From contig NZ_VDBO01000001.1 of the NCBI RefSeq assembly GCF_005930355.1, positions 1,213,339 to 1,277,338 on the forward strand: DNA of 64,000 nt, in the 5' to 3' direction. This stretch comes from Paenibacillus sinopodophylli. Lineage in GTDB: Bacteria; Bacillota; Bacilli; Paenibacillales; Paenibacillaceae. This document shows, in pieces, positions 28,317 to 36,291 of the stretch. Below the pieces are notes generated by a model that was not told where the DNA came from, searched no databases, and saw nothing but the letters and a program-made list of their open reading frames with translations. The position numbers and the translations under genes are program-made. How positions within the stretch are numbered: position 1 is the stretch's first letter; the number at the start of each line of letters is the position of its first letter.

Positions 28317-29786
28317 ATGGATCACAATAACACCCCGCTATTCACCGCGCTTCGCCGTCATGCGGAGCAGGATCCTGTACAGTTCCATATTCCAGGACAC
28401 AAAAAAGGATTGGGCAGCGATTCGGAATTTCGCGAATTTATCGGTGACAACACGTTGTCGATCGATTTAATCAATATAGCACCGCTCGATGATCTGCATC
28501 AGCCGACAGGCGTAATTGAAGAAGCTCAGAAGCTGGCAGCCGATGCATTCGGCTCCGATTATACTTATTTCTCCGTGCAAGGGACAAGCGGAGCGATTAT
28601 GACGATGATATTAACCGTGTGTGCGCCAGGTGATAAAATCATCGTGCCGCGCAACGTTCATAAATCCATCATGGCTGCTATTATTTTTGCAGGTGCGAGA
28701 CCCGTCTTCATTTCTCCTGCACGGGATAACAATCTGGGGATCGATCACGGCATTACGACGCGTTCTGTTCGCAAAGCACTGGAGCGCCATCCTGACGCCA
28801 AAGGTGTTCTCGTCATTAACCCTACCTATTTCGGCATCTGTGCTAACCTGAAAGAAATCGTCGATCTGGTACACAGCTTCGACATTCCCGTGCTTGTTGA
28901 TGAAGCGCATGGCGTGCTTATTCATTTCCACGAGAAGCTGCCGATGTCTGCTATGCAGGCTGGCGCGGATATGGCTGCGACTAGCGTCCATAAACTTGGC
29001 GGTTCCATGACACAGAGCTCAGTACTGAACGTTCGCAAGGGCAGAGTCAACCCGCACCGGATTCAAACCGTAATCAGCATGCTGACCACAACTTCTACTT
29101 CTTACATTTTGCTAGCATCACTGGATACCTCTCGTCGCAATCTTGCTTTGAATGGACATGCTATCGCCGAACGCGCAATCGAGCTTGCCCAAGATGCACG
29201 CAAGCAAATTAATGAGATTCCCGGCCTCTACTGCTTCGGTGAAGAAATTCTTGGAGACGAGGCAACCTATGATTACGATCCAACCAAGGTTTCCATCCAT
29301 GTCCGCCACCTAGGCATAACAGGCTACGAGACAGAAAACTGGCTGCGCGAACATTATAATGTTGAGATTGAAATGAGCGATATGTATAACATTCTTTGCC
29401 TAGTTACGCCTGGAGATACCTCTGATTCGATTTCTAAATTGTTAGCTTCGCTGCGCGGACTATCAGAGAGGTTCCATGAAGGCGCCGAAGCACGTGAACT
29501 AGTCGTCAAAATTCCGGACATCCCTCAGCTGTCGCTCACACCTCGTGATGCTTTCTATGGCGAGACGGAAGTGCTCCCATTCAAGGAATCAGCAGGAAGA
29601 ATAATAGCCGAATTTATTTATGTGTATCCACCCGGCATCCCTATCCTTCTGCCAGGCGAAGTCATTACGCAAAAAAATATTGATTATATCGTTGACCATG
29701 TTCAAGTCGGACTTCCTGTAAAAGGTCCGGAGGATCGCAGCATTGAATTTGTTAAAGTAATCGTTGAAGAAACAGCGATCTCATAG
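28317..29786 (+). CDS. speA: Orn/Lys/Arg decarboxylase family, SpeA-type arginine decarboxylase
   Basis: A 489-residue fold-type I PLP enzyme. The PLP-lysine is in SVHKLGGSMTQ (about Lys227), the aspartate contacting the cofactor is in VDEAHG, and the N-terminal FHIPGHKKG is diagnostic. Length and blocks match the short Bacillus SpeA-type arginine decarboxylase (polyamine route via agmatine); lysine decarboxylase or a related activity is the alternative. The ATG at 28317 is used because AGGCAGGG lies upstream. No speE or speB is adjacent. Confidence 0.85.
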   Translation: MDHNNTPLFTALRRHAEQDPVQFHIPGHKKGLGSDSEFREFIGDNTLSIDLINIAPLDDLHQPTGVIEEAQKLAADAFGSDYTYFSVQGTSGAIMTMILTVCAPGDKIIVPRNVHKSIMAAIIFAGARPVFISPARDNNLGIDHGITTRSVRKALERHPDAKGVLVINPTYFGICANLKEIVDLVHSFDIPVLVDEAHGVLIHFHEKLPMSAMQAGADMAATSVHKLGGSMTQSSVLNVRKGRVNPHRIQTVISMLTTTSTSYILLASLDTSRRNLALNGHAIAERAIELAQDARKQINEIPGLYCFGEEILGDEATYDYDPTKVSIHVRHLGITGYETENWLREHYNVEIEMSDMYNILCLVTPGDTSDSISKLLASLRGLSERFHEGAEARELVVKIPDIPQLSLTPRDAFYGETEVLPFKESAGRIIAEFIYVYPPGIPILLPGEVITQKNIDYIVDHVQVGLPVKGPEDRSIEFVKVIVEETAIS

Positions 29787-29799
29787 GCGCTGCGCCATG

Positions 29800-29841
29800 G
29801 GCGGTCCTGCAGTCATACTTTGACAGCGGACTGCCTTTTTT
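29800..29841 (+). terminator. Terminator of speA
   Basis: Eight-bp stem GGCGGTCC/GGACTGCC, loop of 20 nt, then TTTTTT. Confidence 0.75.
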
Positions 29842-29918
29842 ATACCAGATTCACGATTAGTTCCACTTATTGTCAACCCAAAATGAGCATGCTATGATGT
29901 GGTCAGAGGTGAGATGCG

Positions 29919-30335
29919 ATGAGTCAAAGCGCTTACATAAAATTCGTGCAAGGATCATCTGTAGAGAAGCTGGACATTAACGATATTAAAAGTCAGCTCT
30001 TGCAATACAAGGAGCAAACCACCCATACCGGTTCACAGCTGAATTGGAATTATGCGGAAGCAGCATTTCCTTATACCATTGAACAGACGCAGGACGAGCG
30101 CTGGTTTTATTTGAAAGGCACCCACCCGCTATACAAACATATTTTATTCGGACCAAGCATGGCGATAAGCACGTCAGGCAGCAGCGTCCCCTGCATTCAT
30201 GTCGTGCTTCCGGAAGAAGCCACTCATGGCGATAAATCGAAGGCCAATGAGCTATGCAAGTATATAGCAGGCCGTCTGAAAGCAGAGCTAACTATGTTCA
30301 ATGGCCGAACAATCTATTATAATCCAAGGAAATAA
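29919..30335 (+). CDS. DUF1885-like small protein
   Basis: A 138-residue soluble protein. The start MSQSAYIKFVQGS, centre AAFPYTIEQ, and C-terminal ATHGDKSKANELCKYIAGRL plus FNGRTIYYNPRK resemble the Bacillus DUF1885 family, for which I know structural but no functional data. GAGGTGAGATGCG precedes the ATG. Monocistronic, with its own terminator. Confidence 0.7.
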   Translation: MSQSAYIKFVQGSSVEKLDINDIKSQLLQYKEQTTHTGSQLNWNYAEAAFPYTIEQTQDERWFYLKGTHPLYKHILFGPSMAISTSGSSVPCIHVVLPEEATHGDKSKANELCKYIAGRLKAELTMFNGRTIYYNPRK

Positions 30336-30358
30336 GAGATGGCATGATTGACCGTGAA

Positions 30359-30398
30359 CGAAAAACGATCAGCAAGCTAGGCTTGCCGATCGTTTTTC
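30359..30398. terminator. Bidirectional terminator between convergent genes
   Basis: GAAAAACGATC/GATCGTTTTTC outer arms and CAAGC/GCTTG inner arms with a short loop. A and T tracts are present on both strands. Confidence 0.88.
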
Positions 30399-30427
30399 AT
30401 TAACTGCTCTATACGCGCCGTGCGAAA

Positions 30428-30736
30428 TTATTTCTCTTCGCTCTCCGTACGGGCAATTTCTTCATAAATCGCCGTTACGCGATCCCATTCTGCATCGTCT
30501 TCAATACCGACTAGGAAAGACTCATCGTTTTCTTCTTCAATACGGAAAATGACGCCGTCTGCTTCAGGATCATTGCGATCCAACAATACAGCATACACAT
30601 TGTTCTCAGATTCAAACGTATAAACCATGACCATTTCACGTTCCTGGCCCTCGTCGTCAGTCACGATAAAGACATGCTCTTCATGCTCGTGGTCTTCACC
30701 ACAGCCGCAATCATCGCCATGCTGATGCTCGCTCAT
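30428..30736 (-). CDS. DUF1292 acidic protein (YrzB-like)
   Basis: About 102 residues, strongly acidic. The N-terminus is a His/Cys-rich stretch (HQHGDDCGCGEDHEHEEH) that could bind metal, followed by the DUF1292 core VIFRIEEENDESFLVGIED. Bacillus YrzB, a relative, lies next to yrrL-yrrK in other genomes; here it is alone. The chosen start MSEHQHG has a weak site (GGGGTAATAAC). Confidence 0.85.
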   Translation of the reverse strand: MSEHQHGDDCGCGEDHEHEEHVFIVTDDEGQEREMVMVYTFESENNVYAVLLDRNDPEADGVIFRIEEENDESFLVGIEDDAEWDRVTAIYEEIARTESEEK

Positions 30737-30807
30737 GTTATTACCCCATTTCAAATATGTTTATAGACTACCGTATAGTAACATGACATTCTACCAATGG
30801 TCAAACG

Positions 30808-30834
30808 AAAACGCTCCTTATGATAACGGAGCGT
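30808..30834 (-). terminator. Terminator of the stalk-domain protein gene
   Basis: Minus-strand stem ACGCTCC/GGAGCGT with a 10-nt loop, then TTTTCGTTT. Confidence 0.75.
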
Positions 30835-30852
30835 CTGCTTGCTTGGCTGCAA

Positions 30853-31416
30853 TTAAATCGAAGATATTAATTTCTCAGAAACGGCTGTCCATTCATCCGA
30901 ACCTTTCAGCTTTAGAAAGAAACGAATTGGGTATTTCCCGCTAGCTTCGAATTTATATTCGATCTCATCTGTAGCATACCAGAAATTGTCCTTGGACGTG
31001 TTCACGTTCTCGGTTTGAATCACTTTCTCTTTCCCGTTCGGGTCGAAGATTGAAACCTTAACAGCTGTCACATCTGTTTTCAAATTATCGATTTGGGAGA
31101 ACACTTTAAACTTACCTTGATAGCCTTTGGCCACATTCCCGAATACGGCATTATTCTGGAATAAGAACATATGCACATTAGGCTTATACACAGTAGCTCG
31201 TTTGCTTTGATTATCCCATTCTACGATGGCTTGCATCGAAGTAGCTAGTTGACGCAGCGGCAAATATGTTTTGTTGTCTGCGATTAACCCGCCGTCATCC
31301 TGTTCTGATCCGTTAATAATGACGCGTACTTTCTGGGATGCCGAATCTGCAAACATCAACGTACCGCCCCATACAGACAGCAACAGCAGCAGAATGGCAA
31401 CTTTTCTGAATTTCAT
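30853..31416 (-). CDS. Secreted copper-amine-oxidase N-terminal-like domain protein
   Basis: A 187-residue exported protein with a clear signal peptide (KFRKVAILLLLLSVWGGTLMFADSA). Residues about 30-75 form the copper-amine-oxidase N1 stalk domain abundant in Paenibacillus: VRVIINGSEQDDG, NKTYLPLRQLATSM and VEWDNQSKRATVY. The remainder is a beta-rich domain. It is likely cell-surface or wall associated; no enzymatic motif is visible. Confidence 0.85.
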   Translation of the reverse strand: MKFRKVAILLLLLSVWGGTLMFADSASQKVRVIINGSEQDDGGLIADNKTYLPLRQLATSMQAIVEWDNQSKRATVYKPNVHMFLFQNNAVFGNVAKGYQGKFKVFSQIDNLKTDVTAVKVSIFDPNGKEKVIQTENVNTSKDNFWYATDEIEYKFEASGKYPIRFFLKLKGSDEWTAVSEKLISSI

Positions 31417-31585
31417 AGTTGTAAGCCCTCCATCCGATAGCCTGGATGTAAGGTTATACTCGAAATCGCATGCAAAGTTGCGCCTTCATGTGAACTATTT
31501 TCGAAGCTAGTGCTAGAGTACCAACACTGTCAAATGATGTTGAAACCTGCGCTTGCCCGGGAAATACGAGCATGATATAAGAATA

Positions 31586-31789
31586 TTACCCATACGTTCT
31601 CGTCAGAACACAAGGTATGCCCTTTCCTAGTGAGCCAGCCGTTCTCATTCTTGCAAGGTAATTCATGCCTCTGGTACAAGGCGTCTTGCACACCGCACAG
31701 GTATCAGAGAGAACCAATTTATAGTTATAATGCTTGCGGTCGCTTGCCGGTTGCTTTTTCTTAGCTGTTTTACCTTTGCCTTTGCTCAT
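31586..31789 (-). CDS. Small basic Cys-containing protein
   Basis: A 67-residue basic protein with a Lys-rich N-terminus (SKGKGKTAKKK) and a Cys cluster SDTCAVCKTPCTRG plus a later Cys in IPCVL, suggesting a small zinc-binding domain. GTGGAGG lies upstream of the ATG, and a stop lies in frame just before it. No family recognised. Confidence 0.65.
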   Translation of the reverse strand: MSKGKGKTAKKKQPASDRKHYNYKLVLSDTCAVCKTPCTRGMNYLARMRTAGSLGKGIPCVLTRTYG

Positions 31790-31919
31790 CCATCATTCGC
31801 CTCCACTATACGTATCGCTTTAGCATTGTATGTAGATCAAGGCGAATGTGCATCAGCAATTGTCAGGCATACTGAAAATTTGGTACATTAAACAAGTGGG
31901 ATGATGAGGAGGAATTGTT

Positions 31920-32648
31920 TTGAATATAACGATGATTGGAACAGGCAGTGCTTTTGCCAAAAAGTACGATAATAACAACGCGCTCATCGAACACAATGGC
32001 TTCCGATTACTTGTAGACTGCGGCATTACATTGCCTAAAGCTCTGCATCAGCAAGGGATAGCCTTCGATGAGCTTGACGGCGTTTTAATCAGCCATATTC
32101 ATGGAGATCATGTCGGTGGCTTAGAGGAATATGCGTTCCAGATGATGTTCAAATATCAGCGCAAGCCGATCCTTTATATTGCACAATCTTTGGTCGAGCC
32201 TCTGTGGGAGCAGACGCTGCGCGGCGGGTTGACACAAGAACCTCTTGTAGAACTTGAACATTTTTTCGATGTTCGACCGCTTGCACCGGGCATCGATCAT
32301 GAGCTATATCCAGGGCTAACGGTTAAGCTGATGGAAACGAAGCATATTCCTAATAAACCAAGTTACTCCTTCCTATTTAACGGAAGTTTCTTCTATACAG
32401 CTGATATGCGATTTGATCCGATGCTTCTTCAGCAATTGATAGACAATGGTGTCTCCACGATTTATCACGATTGCCAGCTTGAAGCACCTGGTGTCGTTCA
32501 CGCTTCGCTGGATGAACTGCTAACGTTGCCTGATTTCATCCAGCAGAAGACATGGCTGATGCATTACGGAGACGCCATCGAGCAGTATGTTGGCCATACG
32601 GGAAACATGCGCATCGTCGAGCAGCATAAAACCTACACAATTGTATAG
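31920..32648 (+). CDS. MBL-fold metallo-hydrolase
   Basis: A 242-residue beta-lactamase-fold hydrolase. The metal site is SHIHGDHVGG (about residues 59-68), a further ligand region is YTADMRFDP, and His lies in MHYGD near the C-terminus. Translation starts at TTG (31920), preceded by GAGGAGG at ideal spacing; there is no suitable ATG. The substrate is unknown; the general fold resembles RNase Z-like or phosphodiesterase members. Confidence 0.88.
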   Translation: MNITMIGTGSAFAKKYDNNNALIEHNGFRLLVDCGITLPKALHQQGIAFDELDGVLISHIHGDHVGGLEEYAFQMMFKYQRKPILYIAQSLVEPLWEQTLRGGLTQEPLVELEHFFDVRPLAPGIDHELYPGLTVKLMETKHIPNKPSYSFLFNGSFFYTADMRFDPMLLQQLIDNGVSTIYHDCQLEAPGVVHASLDELLTLPDFIQQKTWLMHYGDAIEQYVGHTGNMRIVEQHKTYTIV

Positions 32649-32652
32649 ATGC

Positions 32653-32692
32653 AAAAAAGGCGCCGCATTTGAACATGCAAGCGCCTTTTTTA
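32653..32692. terminator. Bidirectional terminator after the MBL gene
   Basis: AAAAAAGGCGC/GCGCCTTTTTT arms with a loop of about 17 nt, between convergent genes. Confidence 0.87.
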
Positions 32693-32725
32693 TGGACACA
32701 TCGTAAATGTCATTCATCATCAAAT

Positions 32726-32983
32726 CTAGAAAAGAGGCAGTTGATCCAGGTTGTTGGTTGGATCCCCGTCAGCGTCTCCACGAATATAGAACTCCCCATC
32801 CTTGCCTTTGAACGAATTCACTCCTGCGATATGCCCAGCTTGCACTTCTAGAAGCGCCTCCTGATACGCAAGCACTCTTCCGCTACTCGTTTTGAATGCT
32901 GTGAGGTCCCCATCACCGTCCTTCTGCACAGCTACAATCTGCTCTCTCGTATCTTGTCCGTTTGTTGATTCGTTCATCGTCAT
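32726..32983 (-). CDS. DUF3892-like small protein
   Basis: About 85 residues. REQIVAVQKDGDGDLTAFKT at the start and HIAGVNSFKGKDGEFYIRGD at the end match the DUF3892 layout of Bacillota. Soluble, function unknown. GGAGAGGGGTA directly precedes the chosen ATG; a second ATG two codons later is possible. Confidence 0.75.
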   Translation of the reverse strand: MTMNESTNGQDTREQIVAVQKDGDGDLTAFKTSSGRVLAYQEALLEVQAGHIAGVNSFKGKDGEFYIRGDADGDPTNNLDQLPLF

Positions 32984-33111
32984 TACCCCTCTCCATACAA
33001 TGAGTGTACAGCCAAAATATAGATTGCCCATTTATATGAAGATTTCATGCAAAGATGTAAACAAAAAACCGACGAGCCCTTGGAAAGAGGCAACGCCGGT
33101 GCGTTGTTATC

Positions 33112-33279
33112 TTATTTTCTTTTCATTTCATCTGCTGGAAGCCGCCTTCTCCATACAAATTGCTCATCATGTGACAGCGAATCTTCAATAGCAAACTTAG
33201 CTACGGCACCAACCACCACCCCGATAATACCAAACATCCCCAATAGCCAAAGGGCTAAATAGGCATACTCTGCAGCCAA
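33112..33279 (-). CDS. 55-residue single-pass membrane protein
   Basis: Short gene with a TTG start at 33279, preceded by GGGAGGCGGTTTCTG. Residues 5-27 are a hydrophobic segment (YLALWLLGMFGIIGVVVGAV), followed by a charged cytosolic tail (DEQFVWRRRLPADEMKRK). It stands alone between DUF3892 and an empty stretch. No family recognised; such small membrane proteins are common near sporulation genes. Confidence 0.6.
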   Translation of the reverse strand: MAAEYAYLALWLLGMFGIIGVVVGAVAKFAIEDSLSHDEQFVWRRRLPADEMKRK

Positions 33280-33609
33280 CAGAAACCGCCTCCCGCGCGC
33301 TTTCTTTAAAGGTATGCCGATTCGATTTTATTTAGTATACGATTTCAAGATGCATAAACCCGAGCTATTACTTTATTTAAACCTTACATGTAAAAAAATC
33401 CCTCTAAACTGCCGATAATGATTGTAGGAGGTGAATAATGGATAATAGCCTTGTTTCATCATGCTGGATTCGGTGTAGATAATCGAATACGAAGGTAGCA
33501 CAATGGAGCCGTGTTCAAAAAACTAACATATTTCTAATTGCTTGTTTGAAAAATTCTAACAACCTTCGTTTATCCTTGTTATAACAAATGAAAAGTTGGA
33601 GGGATTCAG
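33280..33609. other. Intergenic stretch without a supported gene
   Basis: This stretch holds a GTAGGAGGTG site followed by a 14-codon reading frame (33438-33482, MDNSLVSSCWIRCR). No other coding signal, hairpin or clear promoter is visible. The 14-codon frame could be a leader peptide or a decayed small gene. Confidence 0.4.
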
Positions 33610-33777
33610 ATGGAAATCAGCTTCTATCAACAAAAGATTGAAGAACTGAGAGCAGAGATGGTAAGACTGTTCGAAGCGTGTAACAATTTCACTGATCAAG
33701 CGATTATTAAAATTAGTCAGGAGCTTGATCGTCTGCTTAATGAGTACTCCGTCTCTTTAGCAAATAATAAGTGTTGA
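33610..33777 (+). CDS. Spo0E-like sporulation phosphatase
   Basis: A 55-residue two-helix protein. The second helix carries the Spo0E signature SQELDRLLNEY, and the first reads QKIEELRAEMVRLFE. Members dephosphorylate phospho-Spo0A and delay sporulation. GGAGGGATTCAG precedes the ATG. Its stop codon lies inside the -35 box of the following tRNA promoter. It is too small for many gene finders but well supported. Confidence 0.85.
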   Translation: MEISFYQQKIEELRAEMVRLFEACNNFTDQAIIKISQELDRLLNEYSVSLANNKC

Positions 33778-33802
33778 CATCGTTCTTTTATATTGATATA
33801 TT
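33774..33802 (+). promoter_or_regulatory. Promoter of tRNA-Val
   Basis: Consensus -35 TTGACA (33774-33779), 17-bp spacer, -10 TATATT (33797-33802), 18 bases before the tRNA 5' end. Confidence 0.85.
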
Positions 33803-33820
33803 ATTAACTGTCGCTAATAC

Positions 33821-33893
33821 GATCTGGTAGCTCAGCTGGGAGAGCACTATCTTGACAGGGTAGGGGTCACAGGTTCGAACCCTGTTCAGATCA
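33821..33893 (+). tRNA. tRNA-Val (anticodon GAC)
   Basis: Full cloverleaf by hand folding: acceptor GATCTGG/TCAGATC (one G-T pair), D stem GCTC/GAGC, anticodon stem CTATC/GGTAG with loop TTGACAG, T stem ACAGG/CCTGT with loop TTCGAAC. Discriminator is A and CCA is not encoded. The anticodon GAC reads GTC and GTT. The 3' end is the probable attachment site of the adjoining prophage. Confidence 0.93.
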
Positions 33894-34026
33894 TACGAAT
33901 GAAAACCCGCGAAGCCTTATAAACATTGGGCTCGCGGGTTTTTTATTTTTATTTGGATTGAGTATTTATAATGAAAAGTGGTGCCAATTGGTGCCGTGAT
34001 ACGAATTTGATACGAATGATACGAAA
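33893..34026. repeat. Four ATACGAA direct repeats beside the tRNA: candidate att region
   Basis: ATACGAA(T/A) occurs at 33893-33900, 33999-34006, 34010-34017 and 34019-34026, with GGTGCC twice at about 33980-33996. Short direct repeats beside a tRNA 3' end are typical of arm-type sites of tyrosine integrases. The second attachment copy would lie beyond the window. No integrase gene is present here. Confidence 0.5.
33903..33946 (+). terminator. Terminator downstream of tRNA-Val
   Basis: Arms AACCCGCGA-GCC and GG-CTCGCGGGTT with an 11-nt loop, then TTTTTT. Confidence 0.85.
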
Positions 34027-34044
34027 AAAAGAAAAGCAAGCTAT

Positions 34045-34290
34045 CTAAGCCTTGCTTTCTTCTTTGTTGAATATATCAAGGTTGGTTCCTTCGAGCCAGT
34101 TACGAAAAACCAATTTGCTAATATACAGTTCTCTTCCTGCTTTAGCTACATGGAAAGGTGCCGCCCCTAAAAATTCGTACGTTTTCTTCTGACTCATCTT
34201 CATGATTTTTTCGATATGTTTAGGTCTCAGGGTCATGGGATATTCTGTCCAGTCGTCTACAACGTTCTCGCATTCTTTATTAGTTTCCAT
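34045..34290 (-). CDS. Excisionase-like helix-turn-helix protein
   Basis: About 81 residues with a MerR/excisionase-type winged HTH: TLRPKHIEKIMKMSQKKTYE, then AGRELYISKLVFRNWLEG. The protein adjoins the putative attachment site, which suits an Xis or a small DNA-binding accessory. Start METNKEC at 34290 has GAGGAG upstream. It is the last gene of the leftward operon. It could equally be a regulator rather than Xis. Confidence 0.7.
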   Translation of the reverse strand: METNKECENVVDDWTEYPMTLRPKHIEKIMKMSQKKTYEFLGAAPFHVAKAGRELYISKLVFRNWLEGTNLDIFNKEESKA

Positions 34291-34307
34291 CAGTTCTGCT
34301 CCTCTAA

Positions 34308-34931
34308 TTAAAATAACGTCCCCTGCCACCCAGCCGAAACTTTCGCGTGTGCTCGTTGCACATACTTGTCGACCGCGCCCTTGCTTATCGCCAGTGCCTT
34401 AGCTATATCTGAATGACTGTAGCATTGACCGTACGATAGCACGTAGCATTCTTTCTCTTGTGGACTGAGGATGCCCAACACTTCCTCCAACCTATGACGC
34501 TCTGCTTCGGTTATCGTCGATCCGCTGCGGCTGTTATAAGCATTTGAGAAGTTAGCCATAATCATTGGGTCAAGAAGCACTGTGTTTTGGTATACGCTCC
34601 GCCGATCAATTCCACGCTTTGTACCAGGCTGCCGGCCAGTACGTAACCACTCTATGACGAAATTGACTTCCGAGATCATCTCTCTAATGTCATGGAGCTC
34701 ATTCCAGTGGCCGTCATTTGCTAATCGCCAATGTTTGTACGTGCTTCGATTTTGCTTATTCTCCAGTTCCTCCATCGTCATTCCGCTATCGTGTTCAATA
34801 TATTCTTCAATTTCCCGCCTACGCGCAGTAAGCATGCGCAGCGTGGCGTTATATGATTTTTTAAGGTCTTGGAGATCTATGAGAAACCCACGATCATCCA
34901 CCTTACTCAATGTATCCCTTGCTTCGCCCAC
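34308..34931 (-). CDS. Phage sigma-like late-gene regulator
   Basis: A 207-residue protein whose C-terminal 55 residues form a sigma-70 region 4 HTH (LGILSPQEKECYVLSYGQCY, SHSDIAKALAISKGAVDKYV). The N-terminal part is a long helical region. The layout matches PBSX Xpf-like positive control factors that switch on phage late transcription. GTG start with AAAGGAG upstream. Lying at the end of the early operon, it is placed to activate late genes once the phage circularises. Confidence 0.82.
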   Translation of the reverse strand: MGEARDTLSKVDDRGFLIDLQDLKKSYNATLRMLTARRREIEEYIEHDSGMTMEELENKQNRSTYKHWRLANDGHWNELHDIREMISEVNFVIEWLRTGRQPGTKRGIDRRSVYQNTVLLDPMIMANFSNAYNSRSGSTITEAERHRLEEVLGILSPQEKECYVLSYGQCYSHSDIAKALAISKGAVDKYVQRAHAKVSAGWQGTLF

Positions 34932-34985
34932 TTACGTCACGCTCCTTTGTGGGATCGCCCTCCACCGAAGCAGAGGGCGTTATGA

Positions 34986-35090
34986 TTATTTGATTGCGAT
35001 TATGAGTAGGATAACGCCTGCCCAAATGAGTAGGCAGAAAGTGAGTGCCAGCAGCCAGAAGCTTCTAAAGGACATGTCCATCAGCTTCAT
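34986..35090 (-). CDS. 34-residue single-pass membrane protein
   Basis: Reads MKLMDMSFRSFWLLALTF and continues with a hydrophobic stretch ending LIIAIK. One membrane helix covers residues about 11-32. The ATG overlaps the TGA of the upstream gene (ATGA), so translation is coupled. Function unknown; a holin-like or superinfection-related role is only a guess. Confidence 0.55.
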   Translation of the reverse strand: MKLMDMSFRSFWLLALTFCLLIWAGVILLIIAIK

Positions 35091-35776
35091 TCGAGGTTAT
35101 CATCCTCTGGCTCATCTGTTTTAGTGCCTTTGTCGACGTCATGCATCGGATCGTTATTTGCAGCTTCAGCAGCGGCGGCTACACCTTCTATCGTCAGCTG
35201 GTTTTTGTCCTCCACTTCCTCAACAACCCCATTAGCTCCGACAACAACCTTGATCCCCTCGTGCGGCGGTGCTGGTGGTTCCTCTTTGAGATCCTCAATT
35301 GTCATTTGACCAACTTCTTTAAGCCCCAGCAACAACCGCTTCACATCAGCCGCAATAGGTCCATGCCGTTTAATTACATCAATATACGCTTCAAGGTCTG
35401 GCGGAACTGACTTGAGGAGTGGAGACCCGTCAGCATGAATCAAAATATCTCCTTTAGCATTCGTTTTGAAATCAAGCCCGAACAATGCCTCATCCAGAAA
35501 GTAACGTTGTTGCGGCTCGGTCATTTTCCTCCAAGCATCACAGTTCAGGTACAGGATTGCTTCCTTCTTCAGCGTGCGGCGCAGATCATCAGCTAAAACC
35601 TTGAATTTAGCGAACACGTTCCGGCCTTTTGACGACCATCCGCCATGCTTGAATAAAATCAGGAAGCGAGGTTTTTCGAAATGATTGTGATGCTTATCAA
35701 CAACATCCTTCAGCAGTGTGTAAACCGCCTCTTCCGCTTCCGTGTGAAACTTTTCCGTTTTCGCTTTCTTCGCCAT
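35087..35776 (-). CDS. Phage metallopeptidase-like protein lacking the zinc site
   Basis: A 229-residue protein resembling the phage putative-metallopeptidase family: HNHFEKPRFLILFKHGGWSS, then KEAILYLNCDAWRKMTEPQQ. Where the family has an LDHELCH zinc helix, this protein reads LDEALFG, so both His and the Glu are lost and it should be catalytically dead. The C-terminal 80 residues are acidic and low complexity. GGGAGCG precedes the ATG. Function unknown. Confidence 0.65.
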   Translation of the reverse strand: MAKKAKTEKFHTEAEEAVYTLLKDVVDKHHNHFEKPRFLILFKHGGWSSKGRNVFAKFKVLADDLRRTLKKEAILYLNCDAWRKMTEPQQRYFLDEALFGLDFKTNAKGDILIHADGSPLLKSVPPDLEAYIDVIKRHGPIAADVKRLLLGLKEVGQMTIEDLKEEPPAPPHEGIKVVVGANGVVEEVEDKNQLTIEGVAAAAEAANNDPMHDVDKGTKTDEPEDDNLE

Positions 35777-35805
35777 ATCTATATCGCTCCCCTAAATGTT
35801 ATTTG

Positions 35806-36222
35806 TTAACGCCTTTTATAGTTAATCCGATCAAGCAGCATATTTACCTCAAGCTTGCTTATCCCAAGTTTGGCAGCCAACTCCCTACGTGAGAGATTGG
35901 GATTCTCTTTAATCGTGCGCCGCTGCTGATCCGTAACTTTGAAATCCTTCAGGTGCTCCATGAGCGTATCCGGCAGCTCAGGTGTTTTTGGCGGATTGCC
36001 ATCGTACGTCACCATGTACTTGATATCCTCTATCGCGCTATGTGTAAAGCGGCGCTGATTGCCTTTGCGCTCGATCGCACCTTTGATTACAAGCGCTCGG
36101 CACCTAACGCTCACACCTTGTAGTGCCCAGCCGGTCAAATCGGCCACTTGCTGGTAAGAAGATTTGGGATGCTCCGCCAGCAGCTTGTACAACGTCTCTT
36201 GTTCTGCGGTTAGGTAAATCAT
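35806..36222 (-). CDS. Phage protein with two helix-turn-helix regions
   Basis: About 138 residues. The N-terminal winged-helix-like part is LTAEQETLYKLLAEHPKSSY, QQVADLTGWALQGVSVRCRA, and the C-terminal HTH is NLSRRELAAKLGISKLEVNM. The start MIYLTAEQ has GGAGGTG upstream. A DNA-binding role, perhaps transcriptional or packaging-related (small terminase-like HTH), is inferred. Confidence 0.65.
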   Translation of the reverse strand: MIYLTAEQETLYKLLAEHPKSSYQQVADLTGWALQGVSVRCRALVIKGAIERKGNQRRFTHSAIEDIKYMVTYDGNPPKTPELPDTLMEHLKDFKVTDQQRRTIKENPNLSRRELAAKLGISKLEVNMLLDRINYKRR

Positions 36223-36291
36223 GAATTGGCACCTCCTTCCCAGCACATACGTTCGGTTTTTTGACAAAAAAATATATGACTTGCCTGACTT

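Noticed and set aside
33438-33482. 14-codon frame after GTAGGAGGTG
   Set aside because: The site is good, but the peptide is too short to support as a gene; recorded only as content of the intergenic stretch.
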